From Anianabacter salinae (GTDB lineage Bacteria; Pseudomonadota; Alphaproteobacteria; Rhodobacterales; Rhodobacteraceae): a DNA stretch of 64,000 nucleotides. The stretch covers positions 1 through 64,000 of the forward strand of contig NZ_JAHQZS010000002.1 of assembly GCF_019061145.1 (NCBI RefSeq). The letters run 5' to 3'. Of this stretch, positions 35,553 through 47,126 are shown in pieces. Each line of letters starts with the position of its first letter. Position 1 is the first letter of the stretch. A program made the translations under genes and the position numbers. The notes beneath the pieces were generated by a model. It saw only the letters and a program-made list of their open reading frames with translations, made no database searches and had not been told where the DNA came from.

Positions 35553-36695
35553 ATGACATCGCGCGCAAGCACCGACTGGATCCTCGTGATCCTGCTGTTC
35601 GTCGCCGGGCTGTTCGCGGCCGGACAGTTCGCCAAGATATCGCTGTCGCTGGGGGCCTTGGCCGAGGTGTACCCGGGGCGCGACGGCGTTCTGCCTTTGG
35701 CGGTGTCGATGGTCAGCCTGACGGGCATCATATTCGGCGCGACCGCCGGGGCCATCGTGGCGCGGGTCGGTGTGCGCAAGGTTCTGTTGGCGGCGCTGAT
35801 CGCGGGGGCGTTGCTATCGCTGGCGCAGGCGACCCTGCCGCCGTTCCTGCCGTTCATGGCGTTGCGTTTGCTGGAAGGGGCGGCGCATCTGGCCATCGTC
35901 GTCTCGGCGCCGACGCTCATGGCGGCTGTCGCGGTGCCGCGCGACAAGCCGGTGGTGATGGGGCTGTGGGGCACGTTCTTTGGCATCGGCTTTGCGCTGA
36001 CCGCCATTCTCGCCCCGGCCGTGATCGCGCGTTTCGGGGCCGGGGGCGTGTTCGCAGCGCACGGCGCGGGGCTCTTGGTTCTGGCGCTGGCGCTGGCACC
36101 GCGCCTGCCGCGCGGGGTGGCCAAGGCCGAGGCGGCAGGCGGCTGGATCGAGCGTCACCTCGCGATCTACCGCAACCCGCGCCGCATCGCGCCCGCGCTG
36201 GGTTTCGTGTTCCACACGCTCACGTTCATCTCGCTGCTGACCTACCTGCCGCGCTGGCTGGGGCCGTGGTCCGGCCCGGTGCTGCCGCTGATCGCGCTGG
36301 TCGGCACCTTCGGGGCTGGCTATCTGGCCCGCGCGCTGCCGCCCGCGAGGATCGTGCAGCTTGGCTTTGCGCTTGGCGCGGGTCTGATGCTGGTGCTGAT
36401 CGCGGTGCCCGAGGGCTGGCGCGTTGCCGTGACGCTGCCACTGTTCGTCGCCATCGGGCTGGTTCCGGGCGCGAGCTTTGCGCTTGTCCCGGCGCTGAAC
36501 GAGGACAGCGCCGATCAGGCGCTTGCGCAGGGCGCGGTCGCCCAGATGGGCAACATCGGCACCGCGACATCGACACCGATCTTCGCGCTGACCCTCGGGG
36601 CCGGGCTGGCCGGGACCGGGCTGTTGTTCATCGCTCTGTCGCTGGCGGGTCTGGTCGTGGTGACACTGGTGCACCGCCGCGTAAGGCGGTCCTGA
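35553..36695 (+). CDS. MFS transporter
   Basis: A 380-residue major facilitator with about 12 transmembrane helices. Loop 2-3 holds GAIVARVGVRKVLLAAL, a motif A variant, and helix 4-5 region reads MALRLLEGAAHLAIVVSAPTL. The substrate is unknown; the layout resembles CynX/NarK-like sugar or anion permeases. ATG 35553 is the start. A strong inverted repeat sits immediately upstream. It is convergent with the DUF4394 gene and shares a bidirectional terminator with it. Confidence 0.85.
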   Translation: MTSRASTDWILVILLFVAGLFAAGQFAKISLSLGALAEVYPGRDGVLPLAVSMVSLTGIIFGATAGAIVARVGVRKVLLAALIAGALLSLAQATLPPFLPFMALRLLEGAAHLAIVVSAPTLMAAVAVPRDKPVVMGLWGTFFGIGFALTAILAPAVIARFGAGGVFAAHGAGLLVLALALAPRLPRGVAKAEAAGGWIERHLAIYRNPRRIAPALGFVFHTLTFISLLTYLPRWLGPWSGPVLPLIALVGTFGAGYLARALPPARIVQLGFALGAGLMLVLIAVPEGWRVAVTLPLFVAIGLVPGASFALVPALNEDSADQALAQGAVAQMGNIGTATSTPIFALTLGAGLAGTGLLFIALSLAGLVVVTLVHRRVRRS

Positions 36696-36701
36696 ACGGC
36701 A

Positions 36702-36731
36702 TCACCCCCGCGCTGGCGGGCGCGGGGGTGA
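36702..36731. terminator. Bidirectional terminator hairpin
   Basis: A perfect 12-bp stem, TCACCCCCGCGC (36702-36713) and GCGCGGGGGTGA (36720-36731), with a 6-nt loop fills the 66-nt gap between the convergent MFS and DUF4394 genes. The symmetry and convergent setting suit termination of both transcripts, although no long T run is present on either side. Confidence 0.7.
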
Positions 36732-36761
36732 CATCTTGCAGGGCGCAGGTGCGCCGAGGGC

Positions 36762-37616
36762 TTACATGCCCGCAGCGGCCGCCGCAAAGCCGGTGACGCC
36801 GGTCAGGCCGGTGTCGCCCATCATGGTCGCCGCACCGGTTTCGAGGTCGATCTCGTACAGACCGGCATTGTCCATGCCCGCCAGCGTAAGGATCGCCATC
36901 GCCGCGTTGTCGCCTTCCTCGGCCGACACGATGTCGAAGCCGCCCATCGGCATCACGTCGACTTCTGCACCGTCGACCATGATCTTGCCCACGGTGGTCA
37001 GCTCGCCCGCGTTGTTGGCCAGTGTCACCAGCGAATCCGTCTCGGCGTCGATGGCATACTGGAACGTCTCGCTCGCCTTGGCGCCCGGAATGGCGTTGGT
37101 GTAGGCGTTGGCAAAGACCGCCGGGGTGGTTCCGGCGTTCGCGTCACCGTCCACGTAGAACAGGTCGGTGAAGCGCTTGACGGTGTTGGCGCGCTCGTCG
37201 CCGAATTCCATCGGGAAGTAGACGAGGTTCGCGCCATCGGTCGATACGGCGCGCACGGCGTCGATCTGGTTGTTGAAGTCGAAACCGACCGCAGCATCGC
37301 CGCCGACCATCGCGCCGTCATCGAAAGCGGCTTCCATGTCGGTCAACTCGCCCGTTTCGGGGTTCACGCCGTAGACCGCGCCGTCGGCGGAAAAGCCGAT
37401 CAGATCGCCGGTGACCGGACGGTAGGCGATCGCGGCCAGCGACGACGACAGATCGACCGTCGTTGCGCCGTCGAGCGCCGAGAGGTCGGACATCACGACA
37501 AGCTGGCTTCCGTCATTGGCGAGCGCATAGCCCATCTTGGCTGCCGAATGCGCGGCCGGAAAGGCGGGTGCGGCAAAGACGGTCAGGGCGGTGGTCAGGA
37601 ATGCAATCTTCTTCAT
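36762..37616 (-). CDS. DUF4394 exported protein
   Basis: A 284-residue secreted protein. ATG 37616 (MKKIAFLTTALTVFAAPAFP) gives a clean signal peptide and a GGAG ribosome site; an earlier in-frame ATG adds six residues. The mature protein matches the DUF4394 pattern: repeated blades such as LVVMSDLSALDGATTVDL, AIAYRPVTGDLIGFSADGAV and VYGVNPETGELT, consistent with a beta-propeller. The function is unknown. The composition is acidic, as in proteins of marine bacteria. It is divergent from uvrA with a long AT-rich leader, so expression may be high. Confidence 0.85.
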   Translation of the reverse strand: MKKIAFLTTALTVFAAPAFPAAHSAAKMGYALANDGSQLVVMSDLSALDGATTVDLSSSLAAIAYRPVTGDLIGFSADGAVYGVNPETGELTDMEAAFDDGAMVGGDAAVGFDFNNQIDAVRAVSTDGANLVYFPMEFGDERANTVKRFTDLFYVDGDANAGTTPAVFANAYTNAIPGAKASETFQYAIDAETDSLVTLANNAGELTTVGKIMVDGAEVDVMPMGGFDIVSAEEGDNAAMAILTLAGMDNAGLYEIDLETGAATMMGDTGLTGVTGFAAAAAGM

Positions 37617-37945
37617 GGGGGACTCCATATTCAAAAAGTGTCCGGCCGCAGCCCGAAACGCTGTCGGCCTCGGGCTGCAATTTGTGCCTAATTGCCCGGA
37701 AAGAAAGGAGAAAAACTTTTTCGTTATCGCGCAACTTCTACCGGATCACAGCCGTGACTACCTGTCGCACCCCTGTTGCCGGGGCGCTTGTTGCGGCCCT
37801 TGCGCTGCCCCGGATCGCGGCAGCGGCGCCGGTTTGCGCGGCGCGGTCCGACACGGCACGCAAATGTTCCCCTTTTGATCCCCATTTGAGATTGGAGAAT
37901 CCGCGCTGGATGGCTATGTGAGACGGGAACCAAGGGGCGTCCTCC
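37617..37945. other. Divergent intergenic region, DUF4394 / uvrA
   Basis: This 329-nt gap contains no gene I can support. The part next to DUF4394 (about 37620-37735) is AT-rich (AAAGAAAGGAGAAAAACTTTTT) and should hold its promoter on the minus strand. The part next to uvrA holds a near-consensus SOS box at 37866-37880. A 55-codon open frame at 37754-37921 has a signal-like start but no ribosome site and is not called. Confidence 0.6.
37866..37880. promoter_or_regulatory. Candidate LexA (SOS) box upstream of uvrA
   Basis: GTTC-CCCTTTT-GATC matches the alphaproteobacterial SOS consensus GTTC-N7-GTTC at seven of eight positions and lies 66 nt before the uvrA start. uvrA is a usual SOS gene, so the location is as expected. 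One mismatch leaves this as a candidate. Confidence 0.5.
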
Positions 37946-40840
<2,895 letters not shown>

Positions 40841-40847
40841 CCGCCGC

Positions 40848-41486
40848 CTACGGCGCCCACTTCAGGAAATTCGCGATCATCCGCAGCCCCGCCGCCTGGC
40901 TCTTCTCGGGGTGGAACTGGCAGCCGATCACGGTGTCGCGGCCGACGATGGCTGTGATCTCGCGGCCATAGTCGCACCACGCCAGCCGGTCCTCGGCATG
41001 CGCCACCTCGAAATGGTAGGAATGCACGAAATAGGCGTGATCGCCGGTCTTCACGCCGTCCAGCACCGGGTGCACGCCGTCCACGACCAGATCGTTCCAG
41101 CCCATGTGCGGTACCTTCAGCGTCACGTCACCGGGCTCGATCCGCACCACGTCGCCGTCGATCCAGCCCAGCCCCTCCACCGTCTCGTATTCATGCCCGC
41201 GCGCCGCCAGCATCTGCATCCCGACGCAAATGCCCATGAACGGCACGGCGCGTTCCTCGACCGCCTCGCGCATCGCCTCGAACACGCCGGTCGCCGAGAA
41301 CAGAGCCGCGCGGCAGGCCGGAAACGCGCCGTCGCCCGGCAAGACGATCCGGTCGGCGCGCGCCACGTCCTCGGCCCGCGCGCTCACCAGCACCTCGCCG
41401 CCGCCGCCCTCGCGCGCCATGCGCTGAAAGGCCTTTTCTGCCGAATGCAGGTTGCCGCTCTCGTAGTCGATCAGAACCGTCAGCAC
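40848..41486 (-). CDS. hisH: Imidazole glycerol phosphate synthase, glutaminase subunit
   Basis: A 212-residue class I glutamine amidotransferase that feeds ammonia to HisF in histidine synthesis. The nucleophile Cys is in PFMGICVGMQML, and the His/Glu of the triad in IGCQFHPEKSQ. I place the start at GTG 41486 (VLTVLIDYESGNLHSAEK), where HisH proteins normally begin. An upstream TTG at 41513 would put the first residues inside the 57-bp repeat. hisB lies upstream across that repeat. hisA and hisF do not follow; uvrA does. Confidence 0.9.
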   Translation of the reverse strand: MLTVLIDYESGNLHSAEKAFQRMAREGGGGEVLVSARAEDVARADRIVLPGDGAFPACRAALFSATGVFEAMREAVEERAVPFMGICVGMQMLAARGHEYETVEGLGWIDGDVVRIEPGDVTLKVPHMGWNDLVVDGVHPVLDGVKTGDHAYFVHSYHFEVAHAEDRLAWCDYGREITAIVGRDTVIGCQFHPEKSQAAGLRMIANFLKWAP

Positions 41487-41496
41487 GTCGCACCTG

Positions 41497-41553
41497 TCAT
41501 CTTTGGTCTTCAAATACCTCCAGGGGGGTCTGGGGGGACAGCGTCCCCCCAGC
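41497..41553. repeat. 57-bp perfect repeat, copy 1 (hisB-hisH gap)
   Basis: This 57-nt sequence is identical to 49135-49191. It includes the hairpin CTGGGGGGACAGCGTCCCCCCAG and the conserved tail CTTTGGTCTTCAAATACCTCC. Both copies are in the same orientation. On the minus strand the hairpin comes first after hisB, so it may act as a terminator or attenuator before hisH. Similar PCR-fragment-sized elements are common in Rhodobacteraceae intergenic DNA as far as I recall. Confidence 0.85.
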
Positions 41554-41561
41554 GACCGGCC

Positions 41562-42149
41562 CTAGAGCATTCCCTTGGTCGAGGGCACCGCATCCGCCTT
41601 GCGCGGGTCCACCTCCAGCGCATCGCGCAGCGCCCGTGCCACCGCCTTGAACGCCGCCTCCGCGATATGGTGGGCGTTGATCCCGTGCAGCAAGTCGACA
41701 TGCAGCGTGATCCCGCCATGCGTCGACAGCGCCTGGAAGAACTCGCGCACCAGTTCGGTGTCGAAGCTGCCGATCTTGGCGGCGGGCAGCGCGACGTTCC
41801 ACACCAGGTAGGGCCGCCCCGACAGGTCGAGTGCGGCGCGCACCAGCGCGTCGTCCATCGGCAACAGGCAGGACCCGTAGCGCCTGATGCCGCGCTTGTC
41901 GCCCATCGCCTGCGCCAGCGCCTGACCGAGCGCGATGCCCACATCCTCGACCGTGTGGTGATCGTCGATGTGCAGGTCGCCCGAACAGCGCACCGTCATG
42001 TCGATCAGCGCGTGACGCGACAACTGGTCGAGCATGTGGTCGAAGAACCCCACGCTGGTCCGGTTGTCGTAAGTCCCGGTGCCGTCAAGGTCGATCTTGA
42101 CCGAGATGTCGGTTTCCGCCGTCTTCCGCGTGATCGCCGCGCTGCGCAT
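41562..42149 (-). CDS. hisB: Imidazoleglycerol-phosphate dehydratase
   Basis: A 195-residue enzyme dehydrating imidazoleglycerol phosphate in histidine synthesis. The two metal-binding His motifs are present: [16 protein letters not shown] and [17 protein letters not shown] in the first half, and [20 protein letters not shown] in the second. It is the monofunctional form, without a phosphatase domain. The start is ATG 42149 ([15 protein letters not shown]) with GGGAGAC upstream; the longer open frame upstream is not HisB-like. It heads the hisB-hisH pair and diverges from the RAM-domain gene. Confidence 0.95.
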   Translation of the reverse strand: MRSAAITRKTAETDISVKIDLDGTGTYDNRTSVGFFDHMLDQLSRHALIDMTVRCSGDLHIDDHHTVEDVGIALGQALAQAMGDKRGIRRYGSCLLPMDDALVRAALDLSGRPYLVWNVALPAAKIGSFDTELVREFFQALSTHGGITLHVDLLHGINAHHIAEAAFKAVARALRDALEVDPRKADAVPSTKGML

Positions 42150-42290
42150 GGCTTGTCTCCCGTGCCCTTCGGCGCTGCTATAGACACAAGCTGCGGCGTT
42201 TTCCAAGGGCCACGCAGAGTGTCGTGCCTTGTTGCTTGCCGCCGCGCGCGCCGCCTCATAGGGTCGGGCGCGATCCCAAGGGAGGGCCAC

Positions 42291-42530
42291 ATGACCACCT
42301 GCGTCTTCGTCCAGATCCGCTGCCGCCCGGGCACCGCCTATGCCGTGGCCGAAGCCATCGCGCTGCGGGAAATCCATTCCGAGCTGTTCTCGACCAGCGG
42401 CGAATTCGACCTCATGCTCAAGCTGTATATCCCGGCGGGGGCCGATGTGGGCAAATACATCAACGACAACCTGCTCGACATCGACGGGATCGAGCGCACG
42501 CTGACGACGCTGACCTTCAAGGCGTTCTGA
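42291..42530 (+). CDS. Stand-alone Lrp/AsnC ligand-binding (RAM) domain protein
   Basis: A 79-residue protein made only of the RAM domain of Lrp/AsnC regulators, without the DNA-binding helix-turn-helix. The beta-alpha-beta-beta-alpha-beta pattern is seen in [36 protein letters not shown] and [17 protein letters not shown]. Such proteins form oligomers that bind amino acids; their role is not settled. A strong AAGGGAGGG site precedes ATG 42291. The phosphomannomutase gene starts one base after its stop, so the two are co-translated. Confidence 0.88.
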   Translation: MTTCVFVQIRCRPGTAYAVAEAIALREIHSELFSTSGEFDLMLKLYIPAGADVGKYINDNLLDIDGIERTLTTLTFKAF

Positions 42531-42531
42531 C

Positions 42532-43905
42532 GTGCTCACCTGCTTCAAGAGCTACGACGTGCGCGGCACCGTGGGCGTCGATCTTGACGCCTCCATCGCC
42601 GCCCGGATCGGCCGCGCCTTTGCCCGCGTGACGGCTGCGCGCGAGGTCGTGCTGGGCCGTGACGCGCGCGATACCTCGCCGATGCTGCTGGACGCCGTGG
42701 CGCGCGGCCTGATGGACGAGGGCGTGCAGGTCATCGACATCGGCCTCTGCGGCACCGAAGAAGTGTATTTCGCCACCGAGCATTTCGGCGCGGACGGCGG
42801 GATGATGATAACCGCCTCGCACAATCCCGTCGGCGACAACGGCATCAAGATGGTGCGCGCCGGCGCGCGCCCGATCAGCCGCGCCAGCGGTCTGGCCGAG
42901 ATGGCCGCGCTGGTCGAGGCGGACGCCTTTGGTCCAGCCCTCGGCGGCGGCTCCCGGCGCAGCGCCGATCCGCGTGCGGATTATGTTGCGCGCGTGATGT
43001 CCTTCGTCGACCCGGGCACGCTCGGGGCGGCAAAGGTGCTGGTGAACGCGGGCAACGGCGCGGCCGGTCCGACCTTTGATGCGCTGGCGGGTGCCTTGGC
43101 ACAGGCAGGCGCCGCGCTGCAGTTCGAGCGGATGCACCACGATCCCGACCCGGCCTTTCCGAATGGCATCCCGAACCCGCTCTTGCAGGAAAACCGGCCG
43201 GTGACGGGCGATGCGGTGCGCGCGCACCGCGCCGACCTTGGCGTCGCCTGGGACGGCGATTTCGACCGCTGTTTCCTGTTCGATGAAACCGGCGCCTTCG
43301 TGGACGGCGAGTATGTCGTCGGTCTCTTGGCGGCAGCCGTGCTGTCCAAGGACCCCGGCGCGGCGATCGTTCACGACCCGCGGGTGCAATGGAACACGCA
43401 AAGCATTGTCGCGGCGCAAGGGGGCAGGGCGGTCGCCTCGCCCACCGGGCACGCGCTGATGAAGGAAAGGATGCGCGCCGAGGATGCGGCCTATGGCGGC
43501 GAGATGTCGGCGCACCACTATTTCCGCGACTTCATGTATTGCGACAGCGGCATGATCCCCTGGCTTCTGGTGCTGGCGCACATGGCGGACACCGGCAAGC
43601 CCTTGTCGGCGCTCGTCGCGGGAATGCGCGCGGCGCATCCGTCGTCGGGCGAGATCAACTTTCGCCTTGCCGATCCCGCCGCTGCCGTGGCGGCTGTCGA
43701 GGCGGACTACGGACCGAAGGCCAGGGACACCGACCGCCTAGACGGGCTGTCGCTGTCCTTTGGCGACTGGCGGCTGAACCTGCGCCAGTCCAACACCGAG
43801 GCGATGCTCCGGCTCAACATCGAGGCGCGGGGCGATGCCGCGCTGGTGGCCGAGAAGGTCGCCGAAGTGTCGGCCCTGATCCGCCGCGCTGGCTCCGCTG
43901 CGTAA
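42532..43905 (+). CDS. Phosphomannomutase / phosphoglucomutase
   Basis: A 457-residue alpha-D-phosphohexomutase of the AlgC/ManB type, interconverting the 6- and 1-phosphates of mannose or glucose for polysaccharide precursor synthesis. The phosphoserine loop is [17 protein letters not shown] (about 85-101), the metal loop [13 protein letters not shown] (about 240), the sugar loop [10 protein letters not shown], and the phosphate site [17 protein letters not shown]. It starts with GTG at 42532, one base after the RAM-domain stop. No other sugar-nucleotide genes are adjacent. Confidence 0.92.
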   Translation: MLTCFKSYDVRGTVGVDLDASIAARIGRAFARVTAAREVVLGRDARDTSPMLLDAVARGLMDEGVQVIDIGLCGTEEVYFATEHFGADGGMMITASHNPVGDNGIKMVRAGARPISRASGLAEMAALVEADAFGPALGGGSRRSADPRADYVARVMSFVDPGTLGAAKVLVNAGNGAAGPTFDALAGALAQAGAALQFERMHHDPDPAFPNGIPNPLLQENRPVTGDAVRAHRADLGVAWDGDFDRCFLFDETGAFVDGEYVVGLLAAAVLSKDPGAAIVHDPRVQWNTQSIVAAQGGRAVASPTGHALMKERMRAEDAAYGGEMSAHHYFRDFMYCDSGMIPWLLVLAHMADTGKPLSALVAGMRAAHPSSGEINFRLADPAAAVAAVEADYGPKARDTDRLDGLSLSFGDWRLNLRQSNTEAMLRLNIEARGDAALVAEKVAEVSALIRRAGSAA

Positions 43906-44001
43906 CGGCCCTATCGACCTTTCGCCCCGCCGCCCCATCTGCTTACATCGCGCCAAGCATGAGAGGCCGGCACGACCGGCCCGAGCAACTGGGAGGAAGC
44001 C

Positions 44002-45630
44002 ATGAAGGGCATGATGATGCACCGTCCGCTGCTGATCGCGGACATCCTGACCTACGCCGCCGAAGTCTACCCCGATGCCGAGATCGTCTCGGTCCGCACC
44101 GAGGGTGACGTGCACCGCACCACCTATGCGCAGACGCTGAGGCGCGTCGGCAAGCTGGCCCATGCCCTGAAGGGTCTAGGCATCGGCACCGGCGACCGGG
44201 TGGCGACGCTGGCGTGGAACGGCTATCGCCATTTCGAACTGTATTACGCCATTTCCGGCATCGGTGCGGTCTGCCACACGATCAACCCGCGCCTCAGCCC
44301 CGAGCAGATGAGCTATATCGTCGGCCATGCAGGCGACCGGGTGCTGTTTCTCGACACCACCTTCGTGCCGCTGATCGAAAAGATCCGCGGCCTGCTGCCG
44401 GACGATCTGCAGCTGGTGGTGATGACCGACCGCGCACACATGCCCGAGTCCGGGTTACCGCTTCTGTGCTACGAGGATCTGCTGGGCGACCACCCCGAAA
44501 GCTACGACTGGCCGGACCTCGACGAAAACGACGCGGGCAGCCTGTGCTACACCTCTGGCACCACCGGCAACCCCAAGGGCGCGCTCTATTCCCACCGCTC
44601 GACGGTGTTGCATTCGATGATGGTGGCCCTGTCGCTGCCCGCCGCCTTGCAAGAGGGCAAGCGCATCCTGCCCGTGGTGCCGCTGTTTCACGTCAATGCC
44701 TGGGGCCTGCCCTATGCGGCGCCCCTGACCGGCGCATCGCTGGTGTTCCCCGGCCCGGCGCTAGACGGCGACAGCCTGTTCAAGCTGATGGAAGGCGAGC
44801 AGGTGTTCTCGGCCTGGGGCGTTCCGACCGTCTGGCAGGGGCTTCTGGGCACGATCCGCAAAGAGGGGCGCGCGCCGAACGGCTTTGGCGACGTGGTGAT
44901 CGGCGGGTCTGCCGCGCCGTCCTCGATGATCCGCGCGTTCGAGGACATGGGCATCAACGTCTGCCACGCCTGGGGCATGACCGAGATGAGCCCCGTCGGC
45001 ACCCAAGGCAACCTGCCCGCGCGCATGGCCGGGGCGGGCGCGGACGCAAAGCTGGCCGTGAAGTCCAAGCAGGGCCGCCGCATCTTTGGCTGCGAGTTGA
45101 AGATCGTCGACGACGCTGGCAACCGGCTTCCCCATGACGGCGAGGCGGCGGGCGAATTGTTCGTGCGCGGCAACACCATCATCTCGGGCTATTTCGGCAA
45201 CGACGAGGCGACACAGAAGGCGATGGACGCCGAAGGCTGGTTCGGCACCGGCGATGTCGCCTCGATCGACCGCGACGGGTTTCTGGTGATCCGCGACCGC
45301 ACCAAGGATCTCATCAAGTCGGGTGGCGAATGGATTTCGTCGCTCGACCTTGAAAACGTGGTGATGGCGCATCCCGATGTCGCGAGCTGCGCCGTGATCG
45401 CCCTGCCGCATCCCAAGTGGGACGAGCGCCCGCTGCTGGTGGTGGTGCCCGCCGAAGGCAAGACGCCGGACTTCGAGGACATCAAGACGAAGCTGTCCGA
45501 GCATTTCGCCAAGTGGCAGTTGCCCGACGACATGGTCGTGGTCGAGGACCTGCCGCTGACAGCCACCGGCAAGGTGTCCAAGCTGACGCTGCGCGAGCGC
45601 TTTGCCGACCATGTCCTGCCGGATGCGTGA
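44002..45630 (+). CDS. Fatty-acid / acyl-CoA ligase (AMP-forming)
   Basis: A 542-residue ANL-family ligase activating a carboxylic acid to its CoA thioester. The P-loop is LCYTSGTTGNPKGALYSH (about 178), with A5 GMTEMSPVGTQ, the A7/A8 hinge WFGTGDVASIDRDGFLVIRDRTKD and the catalytic Lys in TGKVSK near the C-terminus. It resembles medium- to long-chain and DmdB-type ligases; the exact acid is not evident. ATG 44002 follows GGGAGGAAGCC. It heads a tight operon with MaoC, a nitronate monooxygenase-like enzyme, acyl-CoA dehydrogenase and SDR, which together make a beta-oxidation-like route. Confidence 0.93.
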   Translation: MKGMMMHRPLLIADILTYAAEVYPDAEIVSVRTEGDVHRTTYAQTLRRVGKLAHALKGLGIGTGDRVATLAWNGYRHFELYYAISGIGAVCHTINPRLSPEQMSYIVGHAGDRVLFLDTTFVPLIEKIRGLLPDDLQLVVMTDRAHMPESGLPLLCYEDLLGDHPESYDWPDLDENDAGSLCYTSGTTGNPKGALYSHRSTVLHSMMVALSLPAALQEGKRILPVVPLFHVNAWGLPYAAPLTGASLVFPGPALDGDSLFKLMEGEQVFSAWGVPTVWQGLLGTIRKEGRAPNGFGDVVIGGSAAPSSMIRAFEDMGINVCHAWGMTEMSPVGTQGNLPARMAGAGADAKLAVKSKQGRRIFGCELKIVDDAGNRLPHDGEAAGELFVRGNTIISGYFGNDEATQKAMDAEGWFGTGDVASIDRDGFLVIRDRTKDLIKSGGEWISSLDLENVVMAHPDVASCAVIALPHPKWDERPLLVVVPAEGKTPDFEDIKTKLSEHFAKWQLPDDMVVVEDLPLTATGKVSKLTLRERFADHVLPDA

Positions 45631-45636
45631 GGGCTG

Positions 45637-46128
45637 ATGTCACTGGCCGAAATCAGGACGGCGGGATACCTGGCCCTGCCGCAGATGCGCGCGCGAGTCG
45701 GCGAGTGCCTTGGCACGTCTCGCTGGTTCACGGTCGATCAGTCGATGATCGACCGCTTCGCCGATCTGACGGGTGACCGGCAATACATCCACATCGACCC
45801 GGTGCGCGCCGCCGCCTCGCCTTTTGGCGGCACCGTCGCGCACGGGTTCCTGACCATCTCGATGCTGGCGGCGATGTCCTATGACGCCATCCCGCTGCCC
45901 GAAGGCACCGAAACAAGCGTCAACTACGGCTTCGACCGGCTGCGCATGGTGTCCCCGGTGCGTGCGGGGTCGCGCGTGCGGGGGCATTTCACGCTGGCCG
46001 GGATCGACGACATCCGCCCGGGCGAGCTTGGGTTTTCCTGGGATGCGACAGTCGAGATCGAGGGACAGGACAAGCCTGCCCTCGTCGCTCGCTGGCTGCA
46101 CCGTTTCTATCTGAAGGACGTAACATGA
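45637..46128 (+). CDS. MaoC-family enoyl-CoA hydratase
   Basis: A 163-residue hotdog-fold hydratase. The catalytic Asp/His pair is in LTGDRQYIHIDPVRA, and the following FGGTVAHGFLTISM is the usual second motif of (R)-specific hydratases. It should hydrate a 2-enoyl-CoA made by the acyl-CoA dehydrogenase of the same operon. It starts 6 nt after the ligase stop and overlaps the next gene as ATGA. Confidence 0.92.
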   Translation: MSLAEIRTAGYLALPQMRARVGECLGTSRWFTVDQSMIDRFADLTGDRQYIHIDPVRAAASPFGGTVAHGFLTISMLAAMSYDAIPLPEGTETSVNYGFDRLRMVSPVRAGSRVRGHFTLAGIDDIRPGELGFSWDATVEIEGQDKPALVARWLHRFYLKDVT

Positions 46129-47096
46129 GCCTCCCCCCCATCCTGCAGGGCCTGCGCCTGCCCGTCGTCGCAAGCCCCATGTTCATCGTGTCGAACCCCG
46201 CGCTGGTCATCGCCCAGTGCAAGGCGGGGATCGTCGGGTCATTCCCGGCGCTCAACGCCCGCGAAAAGGACGGTGACCCGGTCCAGCTCGAGGCCTGGCT
46301 GAAAGAGATCACCGAAGCGCTGGACCGCCACAACCAGGACAACCCCGACAGCCCCGCAGCGCCCTATGCGGTCAACCAGATCGTCCACCGCTCGAACGCG
46401 CGGCTGGAGCGGGATCTCGAGATTTGCCATCGCTGGAAGGTGCCGATCTGGATCACGTCGCTTGGCGCGCGGGTCGAGGTGAACGAGGCGGCCCATGCCT
46501 GCGGCGGTATCGCGCTGCACGACATCATCAACAACACCTTCGCCCGCAAGGCGATCGACAAGGGTGCCGACGGTCTGATCGCCGTGGCTGCTGGCGCGGG
46601 CGGGCACGCGGGCACGCAGTCACCCTTTGCGCTGGTGCAGGAAATCCGCGAATGGTTCGACGGCCCGCTTCTGCTGTCGGGGTCCATCGCGTCTGGCCGT
46701 GCCATCCTTGCGGCGCAGGCAATGGGTGCGGATCTGGCCTATATCGGGTCGCCCTTCATCGCGACCGCCGAGGCGAACGCCCAAGCGGATTACAAGCAGA
46801 TGATCGTGGACAGCGGCGCCGAGGACATCGTGAACTCGGACCTGTTCACCGGCGTGCACGGCAACTACCTTGCGCCGTCGATCCGAAACGCCGGGATGGA
46901 CCCTGCCGCGCTGGCCAAGGGCGATGTGACCACGATGAATTTCGACGACAGCGCGTCCAAGGCCAAGGCCTGGAGCACGATCTGGGGCTCGGGGCAGGGC
47001 ATCGGCGCCGTAAAGGCGATCGAGCCGACCGCCGATATGGTCGCGCGACTGGCACGGGACTACAAGGCCGCGAAGGCCGACATGCACGCGCTCTGA
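46125..47096 (+). CDS. Nitronate monooxygenase family protein
   Basis: A 323-residue FMN-dependent TIM-barrel protein of the NMO / 2-nitropropane dioxygenase group. Seen motifs are VVASPMFIVSNPALVIAQCK at the N-terminus, GADGLIAVAAGAGGHAG (His catalytic in true NMOs), and LLSGSIASGRAILAAQAMGADLAYIGSPFIAT binding the flavin phosphate. Members are often misannotated; some are enoyl reductases or have no nitronate activity. Its place inside an acyl-CoA operon suggests an acyl substrate, possibly a nitro-acid such as 3-nitropropionate. It starts within the end of the MaoC gene (ATGA). Confidence 0.9.
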   Translation: MSLPPILQGLRLPVVASPMFIVSNPALVIAQCKAGIVGSFPALNAREKDGDPVQLEAWLKEITEALDRHNQDNPDSPAAPYAVNQIVHRSNARLERDLEICHRWKVPIWITSLGARVEVNEAAHACGGIALHDIINNTFARKAIDKGADGLIAVAAGAGGHAGTQSPFALVQEIREWFDGPLLLSGSIASGRAILAAQAMGADLAYIGSPFIATAEANAQADYKQMIVDSGAEDIVNSDLFTGVHGNYLAPSIRNAGMDPAALAKGDVTTMNFDDSASKAKAWSTIWGSGQGIGAVKAIEPTADMVARLARDYKAAKADMHAL

Positions 47097-47126
47097 CGCG
47101 CCGCGAAGGACAGGGGAGGAACCGAA

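Noticed and set aside
37754-37921. 55-codon frame with signal-peptide-like start before uvrA
   Set aside because: GTG start without ribosome site, no conserved features, and it covers the SOS box region of the uvrA promoter.
41497-41553. 57-bp repeat as an insertion sequence or MITE with target duplication
   Set aside because: No terminal inverted repeats at the ends, no target-site duplication and no transposase are visible; it is better described as a structured intergenic repeat.
44002-45630. Assignment of the CoA ligase as DmdB of the DMSP demethylation route
   Set aside because: The sequence style fits, but the neighbouring dehydrogenase is about 411 residues, not the ~590 typical of DmdC, and no DmdD-like hydratase is present.
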